64,000 nt of DNA from Changshengia sp963803165 (GCA_963803165.1 CAWDLK010000002.1:124001-188000); one strand, 5' to 3'. Positions 17,012-26,473 are shown, counted from the first letter of the stretch. Program-made: numbers and translations. Notes: a model not told the origin generated them from the sequence alone.

Positions 17012-18763
17012 CTAGACCACGTAGACCGTGCGCATCGCTTCCGCGATGGTCGTCTTGCCATGGTCGACCAGCTCGCAGGCGGCGTCCTGAAGGGAGCGCA
17101 TGCCCCGGTCTCGGACGTAGTCGCGAAGCCGCGCCTGGTGGACCCGCTCGATGACCTTCTCGCGGATGTCGTCGTCCACCTCGAGGCACTCGAAGACCCC
17201 CTGCCGGTCGTAGAAGCCGGTGCCGTTGCACCGGCGACAGCCGCGACCGACGACCTGCGGGACGAGCCGCGGCGTGCCCCGGACGGAGCGGTAGAACTCG
17301 GCCTCGTCCGGATGCACCGGGCTGTCCGCCGAGCAGGCTTCGCAGTTGAGGCGGACGAGGCGCTGAGCGACGACGCCGATCAGCGCCGACGCGACCAGGT
17401 AGCTCTCCAGCCCCATGTCCAGGAAGCGGTGGAGGGCGCCGACCGTGTCCGCGGCGTGCAGGGAGGCGAGCACCAGGTGGCCGGTGAGCGCCGACTGCAC
17501 TGCGATCTGGGCGGTCTCGGCGTCGCGGATCTCGCCGATCAGGATCACGTCCGGGTCCTGGCGGAGGATGGCCCGCAGCCCGTTGGCGAAGGTCATGCCG
17601 GCCAGGCGGTTGATCTGGATCTGGTTGATGTCGTCGAACTGGTACTCGACCGGGTCCTCGATGGTGGTGATGTTCCGGGTGTTCCGATCCAGCTCGTTGA
17701 GCGCCGCGTAGAGGGTGGTGGTCTTGCCGGCGCCGGTCGGTCCGCCGACGATGAGCAGCCCGTACGGGGAGGCGATGAGCCGCTGCAGCGCCTCGTGCTC
17801 CTTGTCGCGGAGGCCCAGCTGGTGGAGCGCCACCAGGGGACGCGAGCGGTCGAGCAGGCGGAGCACCACCTTCTCGCCCCACACCGTCTGCGCCGTGGCG
17901 ATCCGGATGTCCACGGCGCGCCCGTCCACGGTCATGGTGGTCTGCCCGTCCTGGGGCCGATGGCGTTCGACGATGTCCATGTCCGCCATGATCTTGAGCC
18001 GGGAGGCGATGGCCCCCGCCAGCTCGCCCGGGAGGGACTGCACGTCTCGAAGGGCTCCGTCGATGCGGAACCTGACCCGGAGCCGCCCGTCCTGGGGCTC
18101 GAGGTGGATGTCAGATGCGCGGTCGCGCAGTCCCTGGGTCAGGATGAGGTCCACGATCTGCACCACCGGGGCGTCGGCGCTGAGCGTCGCCAGCCCGGTG
18201 ACCGGCCGGGCGGTGACGCGGCTGTCGCGCACCGCGCGCTGCGCCGCCTGGCCGACCTGGCCGAGCACCGTGAAGTGGCGGTTCAGGGCGGCCTCGAGCG
18301 CCCGCCGGCTGACCAGGCGGGGGACCGCGGGCCTGCCGATCGCGGCCTGGACCTCCGCCCTCCGGTTCGCGTCGCCGGGGTCGGCGGTGGCGTAGTGGAC
18401 CGTCCCACCCTCGTCGATGAGGAAGGGGACGGCGCCGAGCCGGCGCGCCGTCTCCGCATCCAGCAGGTAGCGGGTGTCATCCTGCGGCACCACCTCGTCG
18501 AGCTCCGCCGGAGAGTACCCGAGCTGCTCCCCGAGGGCAGCCACCACGTCGCGCTCCTCGACGCCGCCCTCGGTGAGCAGCTCGCCGATCAGCCGCCCCT
18601 CCTTCTGCTGCCGGCGCAGGGCCTGGCGCACGGTGGCGGGGTTGGCCGCGCCGCGCTCGATCAACCGCTCCCCGAGCGGCTGGGCCGGCGGCTTGCTGCT
18701 CTCGCCCGCGGGCTCGGGATCGTCCGGCACCTCGCGGCGACGCGTGATCAACGGCAACGCCAT
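17012..18763 (-). CDS. pilB: Type IV pilus extension ATPase PilB
   Basis: A 583-residue extension ATPase. An N-terminal MshEN-type region (residues about 25-160, with ERLIERG and GELLTEGG) precedes the N2 domain and the ATPase: VGGPTGAGKTTTLYAAL Walker A, TIEDPVEYQ Asp box, DPDVILIGEIRD Walker B, HLVLASLHA His box. The zinc-binding tetracysteine (NCEAC and GCRRCNG) is present, a PilB/GspE feature absent from PilT. ATG at 18763 preferred over an in-frame start 33 nt upstream. It heads the minus-strand pilus operon. Confidence 0.95.
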   Translation of the reverse strand: MALPLITRRREVPDDPEPAGESSKPPAQPLGERLIERGAANPATVRQALRRQQKEGRLIGELLTEGGVEERDVVAALGEQLGYSPAELDEVVPQDDTRYLLDAETARRLGAVPFLIDEGGTVHYATADPGDANRRAEVQAAIGRPAVPRLVSRRALEAALNRHFTVLGQVGQAAQRAVRDSRVTARPVTGLATLSADAPVVQIVDLILTQGLRDRASDIHLEPQDGRLRVRFRIDGALRDVQSLPGELAGAIASRLKIMADMDIVERHRPQDGQTTMTVDGRAVDIRIATAQTVWGEKVVLRLLDRSRPLVALHQLGLRDKEHEALQRLIASPYGLLIVGGPTGAGKTTTLYAALNELDRNTRNITTIEDPVEYQFDDINQIQINRLAGMTFANGLRAILRQDPDVILIGEIRDAETAQIAVQSALTGHLVLASLHAADTVGALHRFLDMGLESYLVASALIGVVAQRLVRLNCEACSADSPVHPDEAEFYRSVRGTPRLVPQVVGRGCRRCNGTGFYDRQGVFECLEVDDDIREKVIERVHQARLRDYVRDRGMRSLQDAACELVDHGKTTIAEAMRTVYVV

Positions 18764-19101
18764 GCCCGCACCGTCCCTCTCCTGCCGACAAGCCACCCGG
18801 CAGTGGTGGGTAGGTCACCCCGATTCGGGCTCTGCGCACCGAGTGGGGTGGAGCGTACCGACACTTGCTCCCCTCCGACGGATCCCCTTCGCCGAACCCC
18901 AGACGCGGGGCTCAGGCACCTCCACCCAACCCCCGGGGGGCAGGCGCCTCACCGCCCGAAGCATAGCATCCACCGGTTTGGCGCGCCACAAGCCAGCCAG
19001 ACGCAGCGATCCCACCCCGTTGACGTCCCCTCGCTCCCGGGCGGTGCCGGTCCGGGACCGGCCGCCGGGGCGAACCGCCCGGGCGCCGGTATCATGCCGC
19101 G
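18764..19101. other. Intergenic region between divergent pilB and membrane glycosyltransferase
   Basis: About 338 bp with no convincing gene. On the minus strand GCTATGCT near 18964 could be a -10 for pilB, leaving a long GC-rich leader with several possible stems that I cannot assign to a known riboswitch. On the plus strand TATCAT at 19090-19095 lies just before the next gene. Confidence 0.35.
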
Positions 19102-20331
19102 ATCGGCTGGCTCCGCTCTCTCCCCTGGCGGCGCATCGCGCGCGTCCTCTTCGCCCTCTACCTGGTGGGGGCCCTGATCAGCGTCTGGCTGCCCGGGGAC
19201 TGGCGCCAGGCCGATGTCTCCCTCTACCGCTCCGACGCGATCGCCTTCTGGGGGCACCTGGGCCACCCCGCGCTTCCGGCCCAGTACCCGCCGCTCTCGG
19301 TGATCCCCTTCGCGCTGGCCGCGGGGGGCTCCCCGGCGGGGGGGCAGGACAGCTTCGCCCTCGGGATGGCGGCCCTCTTCCTGCTCGGCTTCGTCGCCGT
19401 GCGGCGCTGGAAGGGCTCCTCCCGCGCCTGGACGTACGGCGCCTACACCCTCGCCGCCGGCCCCGCGACCCTGCTCTTCCGCTTCGACCTGGTGCCCGCC
19501 CTCCTGGCCCTGGGCTGTCTCTGGCTGCTGGAGCGGCGGCGCTTCGCCGGCGCCTACCCGCTGATTGCGGTGGGAACCCTGGTCAAGCTCTTCCCGCTGG
19601 CCCTGCTTCCCGTCACGGCGATCGCCCACGCCCGCGCCTCCCGGCGGGACGGCCCCCGCCGGCTCGGGGTGCGGCTCGGGGCGGGCGTGCTCGTCTGCCT
19701 CGGCATGGTCGCCACCGGCTTCGCCCTGGCCTACGCCATCGATCCCGCCCATGGCCTGGGGGCGATCACCTTCAACCTCCGGCGCCCGGTCGAGGTCGAG
19801 TCGCTCCCCGCCACCCTGATGTGGCTGGGATCGCTGGCCGGGGCGCCGATCCGGGGCAGCTTCGCCTTCGGCTCGTACAACGTGACCGGACCGCTGAGCG
19901 GCGCCGCCACCGCCCTGGGCGACGCCGGCCTGGTGGCCGGGATGCTCTGGATCTGGTGGAGGCAGGCGACGGGGCGGATGGACGCCGGCCGCGCCGCCGC
20001 CGGCGCCCTGCTGGTCCTGCTGTGCACCAGCGGGGTGCTGAGCGCCCAGTACCTGCTCTGGGTGGCGCCCGTCCTGGCGGTGGTGGAGGGCTTCCGGTAC
20101 CGCTGGCTCGCCGTCTTCCTGCTCACCGCACTGATCTTCCCGCTGCTCTTCCAGGTGGCCATCCAGTACGCGCCCGACGTCCTCTACTCGGGGGTCTTCC
20201 TGGCCGGGGTCGCGGCGCGCAACCTGGCCCTGCTGGCGTGCACGATCCAGTTCCTCCTCGCCCGGGGGAGCGCGATGGCCGCCGAGGCGAGTCCTCCGCC
20301 GGCCGAGCCCTCGCTTGCGGCGGCCGGCTGA
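19102..20331 (+). CDS. GT-C type membrane glycosyltransferase candidate (GT87/DUF2029-like)
   Basis: About 409 residues with some nine or ten hydrophobic segments. An acidic first loop (DVSLYRSDAIAFWG) is followed by AQYPPLSVIPF, resembling the D...YPP layout of GT87 polyprenol-phosphate-mannose dependent mannosyltransferases. The N-terminal TM helix (WRRIARVLFALYLVGALI) is cut by the conventional GTG start at 19165. Family-consistent reading begins at ATC 19102, 6 nt after TATCAT; no ATG/GTG/TTG is in frame there. It is followed after 3 bp by a second multispanning protein. Likely role: transfer of sugars to envelope lipids or glycans; specificity unknown. Confidence 0.65.
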   Translation: MGWLRSLPWRRIARVLFALYLVGALISVWLPGDWRQADVSLYRSDAIAFWGHLGHPALPAQYPPLSVIPFALAAGGSPAGGQDSFALGMAALFLLGFVAVRRWKGSSRAWTYGAYTLAAGPATLLFRFDLVPALLALGCLWLLERRRFAGAYPLIAVGTLVKLFPLALLPVTAIAHARASRRDGPRRLGVRLGAGVLVCLGMVATGFALAYAIDPAHGLGAITFNLRRPVEVESLPATLMWLGSLAGAPIRGSFAFGSYNVTGPLSGAATALGDAGLVAGMLWIWWRQATGRMDAGRAAAGALLVLLCTSGVLSAQYLLWVAPVLAVVEGFRYRWLAVFLLTALIFPLLFQVAIQYAPDVLYSGVFLAGVAARNLALLACTIQFLLARGSAMAAEASPPPAEPSLAAAG

Positions 20332-20334
20332 GCC

Positions 20335-21597
20335 ATGGCGCCGGTCCCGTGGCCTCGCCGCGCCGCCATCCCGCTCCTGGCGCTCGCCTTCATGGCAGCG
20401 TCGGCCGTCGCCGTCCTCGTCTTCGACACCACCCGGACCGACCTCGACGTCTTCTTCTGGCCCTCCGCGGAGGCGGCCGTCCACGGGCACCCCCTGCTGG
20501 TGTACGCGCTCCACTCCGGCCAGTACCCCGACGCCAACGGTCCGGTGAGCCTGCTTCCCCTCAGCCTGGTGGCGGCGCTCGCCGACGCGCTGGGCTGGCA
20601 GGACACCATGCGGTGGCGGGATGCGCTGACCGTGGGCCTCTTCGCCGTCTTCACCCTGCTCCTCGCCCGTGAGGCCGTGCTCGCCGTGGCGGCGGGGAGG
20701 GGCCGGCCCGCCCGGCCGCTGCTGGTCGCGGCGGTGTTCCTGCTCGCCCCGCCCCTCTGGGTTGCCCTGGTGGGGTTCGGCCACGTCGAGGAGCCGCTCG
20801 AGCTCTGGCTGATCCTGCTCGGGGTGCGTCTGCTCGGGCGGCGCCGTACCCTCCTGGCCGGCGTCTGTCTGGGCCTCGCCGCGATGACCCGGACGGCGAG
20901 CGCCGTCTGCCTCATACCCCTCGTCGTGGCCCTCCTCTATGACCGCCGCGTGGGCGCCGCCCTCCGGCTCGCCGGGGCGGCGGTGCTCACCGCGGCTGTG
21001 GTGATCGCCCCCTTCCTGCTCGCCGACCGCGGTGACGTCGTCTTCTCCCTGGTCACGTACCGGGGCGCCCTCCCCATCGTCGGAGGGTCGCTCTGGGTGG
21101 CGTTCCAGGGCGCCGGCTGGATCGGCGCCGTCCAGCACTCCGACACCCTGATCTTCGCCGGGGCCGCGCTCCTGCTCAGCGTGGCGGCGCTGGCCCTGCG
21201 GCCCGCGGCGGGGTGGAAGCCACCCCGCGTGTACGGCCTCCTGGCGGTCGCGGCCGCCTGCGTCCCGATGCTCGCCAAGACCTCCTGGCCGTACTACCTC
21301 CTCGACCCCTATGTCTTCGCCGCCCTCTGGTGGCTGGCCCGCCCCGGCCGCGTCCTCGGCTGGAGCGCCGCGCCGCCCCTCCTGCTGGCCGCGGGCGGCG
21401 CCGTGCTCGCCGCCGTCGAGCCCAGCCTGCCGCTCGGTCCCGGCACCGGGGCCCTGGTCGGGATCCTGGCCTCGGCGGGGATGGCGGCGGTGATCGCGCT
21501 CATCCTGGCCGGCTGGGCGTCCCCTCCTCGGCGCTCGGCGGAGACCCCGGCGGGTGCTCCCCGCTCCTCGCCCGCCCCGTCAGCGGGTTCTTGGTGA
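20335..21597 (+). CDS. Multispanning membrane protein, probable GT-C glycosyltransferase
   Basis: A 420-residue protein with about ten TM helices. Shortly after the first helix an Asp-rich loop (TTRTDLDVFFWPSAEAAV) and QYPDANGPVSLLP echo the catalytic-loop layout of GT-C enzymes and of its upstream neighbour. ATG at 20335, 3 bp after the preceding stop, so co-translated. Its 3' end overlaps the convergent AI-2E family gene by 98 bp in the antisense sense. Function by analogy only. Confidence 0.6.
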   Translation: MAPVPWPRRAAIPLLALAFMAASAVAVLVFDTTRTDLDVFFWPSAEAAVHGHPLLVYALHSGQYPDANGPVSLLPLSLVAALADALGWQDTMRWRDALTVGLFAVFTLLLAREAVLAVAAGRGRPARPLLVAAVFLLAPPLWVALVGFGHVEEPLELWLILLGVRLLGRRRTLLAGVCLGLAAMTRTASAVCLIPLVVALLYDRRVGAALRLAGAAVLTAAVVIAPFLLADRGDVVFSLVTYRGALPIVGGSLWVAFQGAGWIGAVQHSDTLIFAGAALLLSVAALALRPAAGWKPPRVYGLLAVAAACVPMLAKTSWPYYLLDPYVFAALWWLARPGRVLGWSAAPPLLLAAGGAVLAAVEPSLPLGPGTGALVGILASAGMAAVIALILAGWASPPRRSAETPAGAPRSSPAPSAGSW

Positions 21598-22888
21598 ACA
21601 GCCGGTACTCACGAAGGAGCAGCCGCCGCCGCTGCCGGCCGGAGACCGTCTCCTCGGCGACCCGGCGGCTGTCGAACATCTCCGGGTGGCGCTCCCGGAT
21701 GTCGCCGATGGCGGTGCGGGCGTAGACGACCAGCAGGCTGGTGATCGGCACCGCGACCACCCCTCCGAGGAAGCCCCCGACCTCGAGGCCGGTGAAGAGG
21801 GCGAGGAAGGTGACCAGCGGGTGGAGGCGGACGAAACGTCCCTGCAAGGAGGGGGCGACGATGTAGCTCTCGATCACGTGGATGGCGACGAAGACGACCA
21901 GGACCTCGATGACGAGGAGCGGGCTGACGGTGAGCGCGAGCAGGGCCGCCACGCCGGCTCCCACGAACGGCCCGACCAGGGGGATGAGCTCGAAGACGCC
22001 GGCCGAGAGCGCGACCACCAGGGGGAAGGGCACCCCGATCGCCCACGAGCCGATGCCGGCGAGCGAGCCGATGAGCACGGCCATGGTCACCTGGGCGCGG
22101 AAGTAGCCGCCGACCACCACGGCGAACGCGGTGAACCCGAAGTCGACCTGTGGCTGCCAGCGGGCCGGCAGGCTGTCGAGGGCGATGCGGCGGAGCCTCT
22201 GGTGGTCGCGGAGGAACCAGAAGGCGGCGACCACGATGATCACGATGTCCACCAGGACCGAGAAGGTGGCCGTGATCGCCTGGATCACGATCCGGCCGAC
22301 GGCGGCCGGCGACCCGGCGAAGAGGCGGTTGGCCAGGCTCGCCAGGTTGAGGGTGCCCACCTGGATGCCGTGCTGGGTGAGGAACCGCTGGATGTCATCG
22401 AGCCGGACCTGCAGCGTCGGCACCTCGTGGGGCAGGGCCTTGGCCTCGGCGATGACCGGGCCGGAGATCAGGGCGCCGATCCCCGCGACCGCCGCGGCCA
22501 GCGCCACCAGCACGAGGAGCACCGTCAGGGTGCGGGGGAACCGTGCCCGGCGGGTCAGCAGGTCGACCATCGGAGCGCAGAGCAGGGCGATGACGGCCGC
22601 GAACACCGCGAGCAGGAAGATGTTGAGGATGCCGCCGACGACGGCCTGGGCGACGAGGAGCAGCTGCCAGGCAAGGAAGGCGGCGGCGAGGCCGAACGCC
22701 AACCGGCCCCACCAGAAGAAGGAGTCCCGCAGGTCGCGATGGCGGGCCGTGGCCTCCGGAGGGAGATCCGGCTCCCCTCCGCGTGCGGCGTGCGGTGCGG
22801 GCGGCTCCGCTGCGCTTCGCGGCGGCGCGGGCTCGCCCGCGGGCCGGTCGGGCGCCGCCGGATCCACCTGTTGGGTGTGGACGGCCAT
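21500..22888 (-). CDS. AI-2E family transporter (PerM/YdiK-like permease)
   Basis: A 462-residue permease with about eight TM helices in the AI-2E exporter arrangement: paired N-terminal helices, a soluble segment around residues 150-220, then GGYFRAQVTMAVLIGSLAG, FELIPLVGPFVGAG and IESYIVAPSLQGRFVRLHPLV, the family's best conserved block. The family includes quorum-signal exporters and Na+/H+ antiporters, so the substrate is open. ATG at 22888 has TACTGT ending 6 nt upstream, suggesting a leaderless transcript. The N-terminal 60 residues are Pro/Ala-rich and disordered. Confidence 0.85.
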   Translation of the reverse strand: MAVHTQQVDPAAPDRPAGEPAPPRSAAEPPAPHAARGGEPDLPPEATARHRDLRDSFFWWGRLAFGLAAAFLAWQLLLVAQAVVGGILNIFLLAVFAAVIALLCAPMVDLLTRRARFPRTLTVLLVLVALAAAVAGIGALISGPVIAEAKALPHEVPTLQVRLDDIQRFLTQHGIQVGTLNLASLANRLFAGSPAAVGRIVIQAITATFSVLVDIVIIVVAAFWFLRDHQRLRRIALDSLPARWQPQVDFGFTAFAVVVGGYFRAQVTMAVLIGSLAGIGSWAIGVPFPLVVALSAGVFELIPLVGPFVGAGVAALLALTVSPLLVIEVLVVFVAIHVIESYIVAPSLQGRFVRLHPLVTFLALFTGLEVGGFLGGVVAVPITSLLVVYARTAIGDIRERHPEMFDSRRVAEETVSGRQRRRLLLREYRLFTKNPLTGRARSGEHPPGSPPSAEEGTPSRPG

Positions 22889-22954
22889 GCCCACACAGTA
22901 CCCGCAAGTCACCGTGCCGGACCGGCGAGCGGAGCCGCGGCGGCGGCATCCGGA

Positions 22955-23302
22955 TCAGCGATCGACGCGGCGGACGACGAACTTGGCGGCGCTGTGGGTG
23001 TCCGAGAGATGGACCACCTTGACGTCCACGACCCCGGCGGCCAGCCCGGCGGCCAGGCCCGCCATCTGATCGAGCTGGGCGCGCTCCTCGCCGGCCAGGA
23101 AGACGACGTCGCATCCGCCGGGCCGAGCGGCGACCTCCCCGACCCGGCCGCGCAGCTCGACCAGGAAGTCCGCGGAGAGCTGCCCGACCACGGCCACTCG
23201 CATCCCCGGCCTCACCCCCAGCTTGTCGAGCAGGGGCCGGCTCGACGGCTCGTCCCGGGGCCTCACCCTCGCCTCACCCCTTCCGGCGGCGTCCTCGCTC
23301 AC
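22955..23302 (-). CDS. Small Rossmann-like protein of unknown function
   Basis: About 115 residues: LGVRPGMRVAVVG, then DVVFLAGEERAQLDQM, and a closing GVVDVKVVHLSDTHSAAKFV. The alternating beta/alpha pattern resembles DUF3052-type proteins, but I am not sure of the assignment. GTG at 23302 is used as start; a TTG 15 nt upstream is possible. Divergent from the uracil-DNA glycosylase gene 23 bp away. Confidence 0.5.
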   Translation of the reverse strand: MSEDAAGRGEARVRPRDEPSSRPLLDKLGVRPGMRVAVVGQLSADFLVELRGRVGEVAARPGGCDVVFLAGEERAQLDQMAGLAAGLAAGVVDVKVVHLSDTHSAAKFVVRRVDR

Positions 23303-23312
23303 GGTGCGAACG

Positions 23313-23318
23313 TACAAT
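23313..23318 (+). promoter_or_regulatory. -10 element (TACAAT) for leaderless UDG gene
   Basis: TACAAT ends 7 nt before the ATG at 23326, placing the start of transcription at the start codon. No Shine-Dalgarno sequence is present. Confidence 0.5.
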
Positions 23319-23325
23319 CCCGGCG

Positions 23326-23994
23326 ATGCTGAGCGGTGCGGAGGACGCCCTGGCCGTCGTTCACGAACACATCCTGGTCTGCACCGCCTGCCCGCTCCAC
23401 GTTCGGCGCACCCAGGCGGTCCCCGGGACCGGTCCCGCGACCGCTCGGATCATGGCGGTGGGGGAGGGGCCCGGCGAGACCGAGGACCGGCTCGGCAAGC
23501 CATTCGTCGGCGCCGCCGGCAACGTGCTCACCCGGCTCCTGGGCAGCATCGGGCTGAGCCGCGACGACATCTACATCACCAACGTCGTCAAGTGCCGGCC
23601 GCCCGGCAACCGGGACCCGGAGCCCGGCGAGATGGAGGCGTGCTCGAGCTTCCTCGACGCTCAGATCGAGATCATCCGGCCCGACGTCATCCTGATCCTG
23701 GGCCGTCACGCCCTGGCCCGCCTGCTCCCCGGCGCGGGCGGCATCACCGGCCTCCACGGCCGCCGGGTGGTCCGCGGCGACCGGCTCTACGTCCCCCTCT
23801 ACCATCCCGCGGCCGCCCTCTACCAGGCTTCCCTGATGCGGACGCTGGAGGAGGACATGCTCAAGGTGCGCCAGTACCTCGACGAGGCGGACGCCCGGCG
23901 TCGACAGCCGCCGGCCTCCGCACCGCCCCCCGGCGCGGGCGGGCCGGGACCACGGGAGGAGCCCCCGGCGCGCGACCAGCTCGACCTCTTTTGA
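23326..23994 (+). CDS. Uracil-DNA glycosylase, family 4 (4Fe-4S), with C-terminal clamp-binding motif
   Basis: A 222-residue UDG that removes uracil from DNA in base excision repair. Four Cys (C19, C22, C90, C106) are placed as in family 4 iron-sulfur UDGs. Motif I reads GEGPGETEDRLGKPFVGAAG (residues 46-65) and the C-terminal motif LYHPAA (158-163). The last five residues are QLDLF (218-222), a textbook beta-sliding-clamp binding motif after a disordered Pro-rich tail. The gene overlaps the RNase J start by 4 bp (TTGA). Confidence 0.93.
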   Translation: MLSGAEDALAVVHEHILVCTACPLHVRRTQAVPGTGPATARIMAVGEGPGETEDRLGKPFVGAAGNVLTRLLGSIGLSRDDIYITNVVKCRPPGNRDPEPGEMEACSSFLDAQIEIIRPDVILILGRHALARLLPGAGGITGLHGRRVVRGDRLYVPLYHPAAALYQASLMRTLEEDMLKVRQYLDEADARRRQPPASAPPPGAGGPGPREEPPARDQLDLF

Positions 23995-25686
23995 ACGCCT
24001 CCACCCCGGTCGCGGCGCCCGGGCGGGCGGAGGTCTCGCGGCTTCGGCTGGTCGCCCTCGGCGGGCTGGGCGAGATCGGCCGCAACCTGCTCGCCATCGA
24101 GTGCGGCGAGGACATCGTCGTCGTCGAACTCGGGGCTGATGTTCCCCGAGACCGAGATGCTCGGCGTGGACCTGGTGATCCCCGACGTGAGCTGGCTGGT
24201 CGAGCGTCGCGAGCGGGTGCGCGGCATCGTCCTCACCCACGGCCACGAGGACCACATCGGCGCCCTCCCCTACATCCTGCCCCGGCTCGACGTGCCCGTC
24301 CACGGCACCGCGCTGACCCTCGGGATCCTGCGCAACAAGCTGCGCGAGCACCGGCTGCTCGACAGCACGCGACTGGTCACGGTCGCGCCCGGTGACACCG
24401 TGCAGCTCGGCAGCGTCGCCGTCGAGTGGATCCACACCACCCATTCGGTGCCGGACGCCTGCGCCCTGGCCATCCACACGCCGCTCGGGGTGATCGTGCA
24501 CAGCGGCGACTTCAAGGTGGACCAATCCCCGATCCAGGGCGAGCCGCCCGACCTCGGCCGCCTGGCTCGCCTCGGCGACGCCGGCGTACTGCTGCTGATG
24601 AGCGACAGCACCAACGCCGAGGTCGAGGGGATGACCCCGAGCGAGAGCTCGGTGGGTCCGGCGCTCTCCGCCCTCGTCGGCGGGGCCGCCGGGAGGGTGC
24701 TGGTCGCCACCTTCGCCTCCAACATCTCGCGGCTGCAGCAGGTGATCCGTGCCGCGGAGGACGCCGACCGCCACTGCCTGGTGATCGGCCGCTCCATGCT
24801 CAACAACGTGCGGGTCGCCGAGGAGCTCGGCTTCCTGCGGGCCAACCCGGGCACCTTCGTCTCGCCGCGCCAGGCGGACCGGCTCCCCGATCGCGAGCTG
24901 TGCATCCTCTGCACCGGCGCCCAGGGCGAGCCGCTCTCCGCGCTGAGCCGGATCGCCACCAGCGAGCACCGGCTGGTGACGCTCCACGCCGGGGACACCG
25001 TGGTGCTGAGCGCCAACCCCATCCCCGGCAACGAGGAGGCGGTGCACCGCACCGTCAACAACCTCCACCGGCTCGGCGCCCACACCTTCAGCGGCAGCAC
25101 CCATGGCCTCCATGCCTCGGGTCACGCGGGGCGCGAGGAGCTGCGCCTGCTGCTCACCCTCTGCCGCCCCCGCTACTTCATTCCGGTGCACGGCGAGTAC
25201 CGTCACCTCGCCGCCCATCGCGAGCTCGCCATCGCCTCCGGCGTGGCGCCCGAGAGCGTCGCGGCGGTCGACAACGGCACGGTGGTGGAGATCGACGGCG
25301 GCGGCCTGCACGTGCTCGAAGCGCGGCTCTCCGCCGGCTACGTCTACGTCGACGGGCTGAGCCTCGAGGACGCCACCGACGTGGTCTTCCGCGACCGCCG
25401 CCAGCTCGCCGAGGACGGCATCATCATCGTCCACCTCGCCGTGGAGCGATCCACCGGGGTGGTGGTGGCGGGCCCCGAGCTGATCGCCCGCGGCTTCATC
25501 GAGGACGGCGGCGGCTCCAGCCTCTTCGACGAGGCCCAGGTGCGGATCCGGGAGACCCTCGAGCACCTCGGCCCCGACGCCGGCTGGACGGTCTGGAAGA
25601 GCGCGGTGCACGAGGCCCTCAGCAAGTTCCTCTTCAAGCGCACCAACCGGCGGCCACTGATCCTCCCCCTGGTCACCGAGGTCTGA
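23991..25686 (+). CDS. rnj: Ribonuclease J, frameshifted near its N-terminus at TCGAACTCG
   Basis: RNase J is a 5'-exo/endoribonuclease with metallo-beta-lactamase and beta-CASP domains. The first 45 residues (LRLVALGGLGEIGRNLLAIE) are in one frame from a TTG at 23991. At 24124-24132 the frame changes, and MFPETEMLGVDLVIPD, the metal-binding HGHEDHIGALP, VHSGDFKVD, SDSTNAE and the C-terminal domain follow to 25686. Removing one A from TCGAACTCG gives VVVDSGLMFPE, exactly the family sequence. Length is a multiple of three plus one. Being a core RNA-decay enzyme, loss seems unlikely; error or recoding is more plausible. Confidence 0.9.
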
Positions 25687-25722
25687 CCCGGAGCCGATCG
25701 TGATCCATCCGCGCGGGGAGGG

Positions 25723-26473
25723 TCAGCAGGGGTTGCCGCCGGGACCGTTGTCGGAGGGGGAGCCGGGCGGCGGTGTCACCTCGGCCGACGCCCCCCAATC
25801 GGCGAATGACCACGAGAGGCGGCTCCCGTTGGCGGTGGACTGGCTGGAGGTCCAGGTCACCCCCAGGGGTAGTCCGGAGGAGCGGGAGACCGTGATGGCG
25901 GCGGTGCCGGGGCCGAGCGAGGCGATGGTCGCGTCCACCACCACGAGCGCGTCCGTCTCGGAGACGATCGTGGCCCCCGACGCCGAGCCCAGGGCATCGG
26001 TCGTCGACCACCGGAACGGCGTCAGCACCGTCGCGCCGCCTCCGGGTACGCGCTGCCAGCGCGAGCAGGTATAGCGCTCGAAGTAGGTTTGCCCGTCGAC
26101 GAAGACCATGCTGTAGTCGCCGTCGCCGGTCCGCTCCAGCTCGGCGGTGACCTCACCCCCGCGGGTGACGGTGACCGAACCGCTGTCGATGCCGCCCCAC
26201 CGGGGGCAGCACGAAGTTGTGCCCCTGGACCGAGATCTCGAAGCTCGCGGCGCTGTCGACGACCTGCTGGGCGACGGTGAGGACGGTGGCGGCGGAGGGC
26301 GTCCCCGCCAGAGGGGCGACGGGCGTCTGGCCGGCCGCGGTACCCGGGAAGCTCGGGGGCCTCTCGCCGGGGATCGGGACCACCTGACTGCAGGCGGAGC
26401 ACGCCGCGGCAGCGCCGAGCGCGAGGAGGAGGGCGTTCGCCACGATGAGCCGCCTGCCGCGCTGAGGGAGCAC
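25723..26473 (-). CDS. LppX/LprG-like lipoprotein, frameshifted
   Basis: A GTG at 26473 opens a signal peptide with a lipobox-like end (LALGAAAAC), then a Pro-rich spacer and VAQQVVDSAASFEISVQGH. After FVLP at about 26195-26205 the frame changes and GGIDSGSVTVTRGGEV continues to DYSMVFVDGQTYFERY and the C-terminus at 25723. The pattern (helix, then repeated beta strands with vDGxxYxx) resembles LppX/LprAFG lipid-binding lipoproteins. The break lies in a C5/G4-rich stretch, typical for a homopolymer indel; length is a multiple of three plus one. Confidence 0.6.

Noticed and set aside
23313..23326. GCGAACGTACAATCC as a LexA box before UDG
   Set aside because: The second half-site does not match GTTYG; it is better explained as a TACAAT -10.
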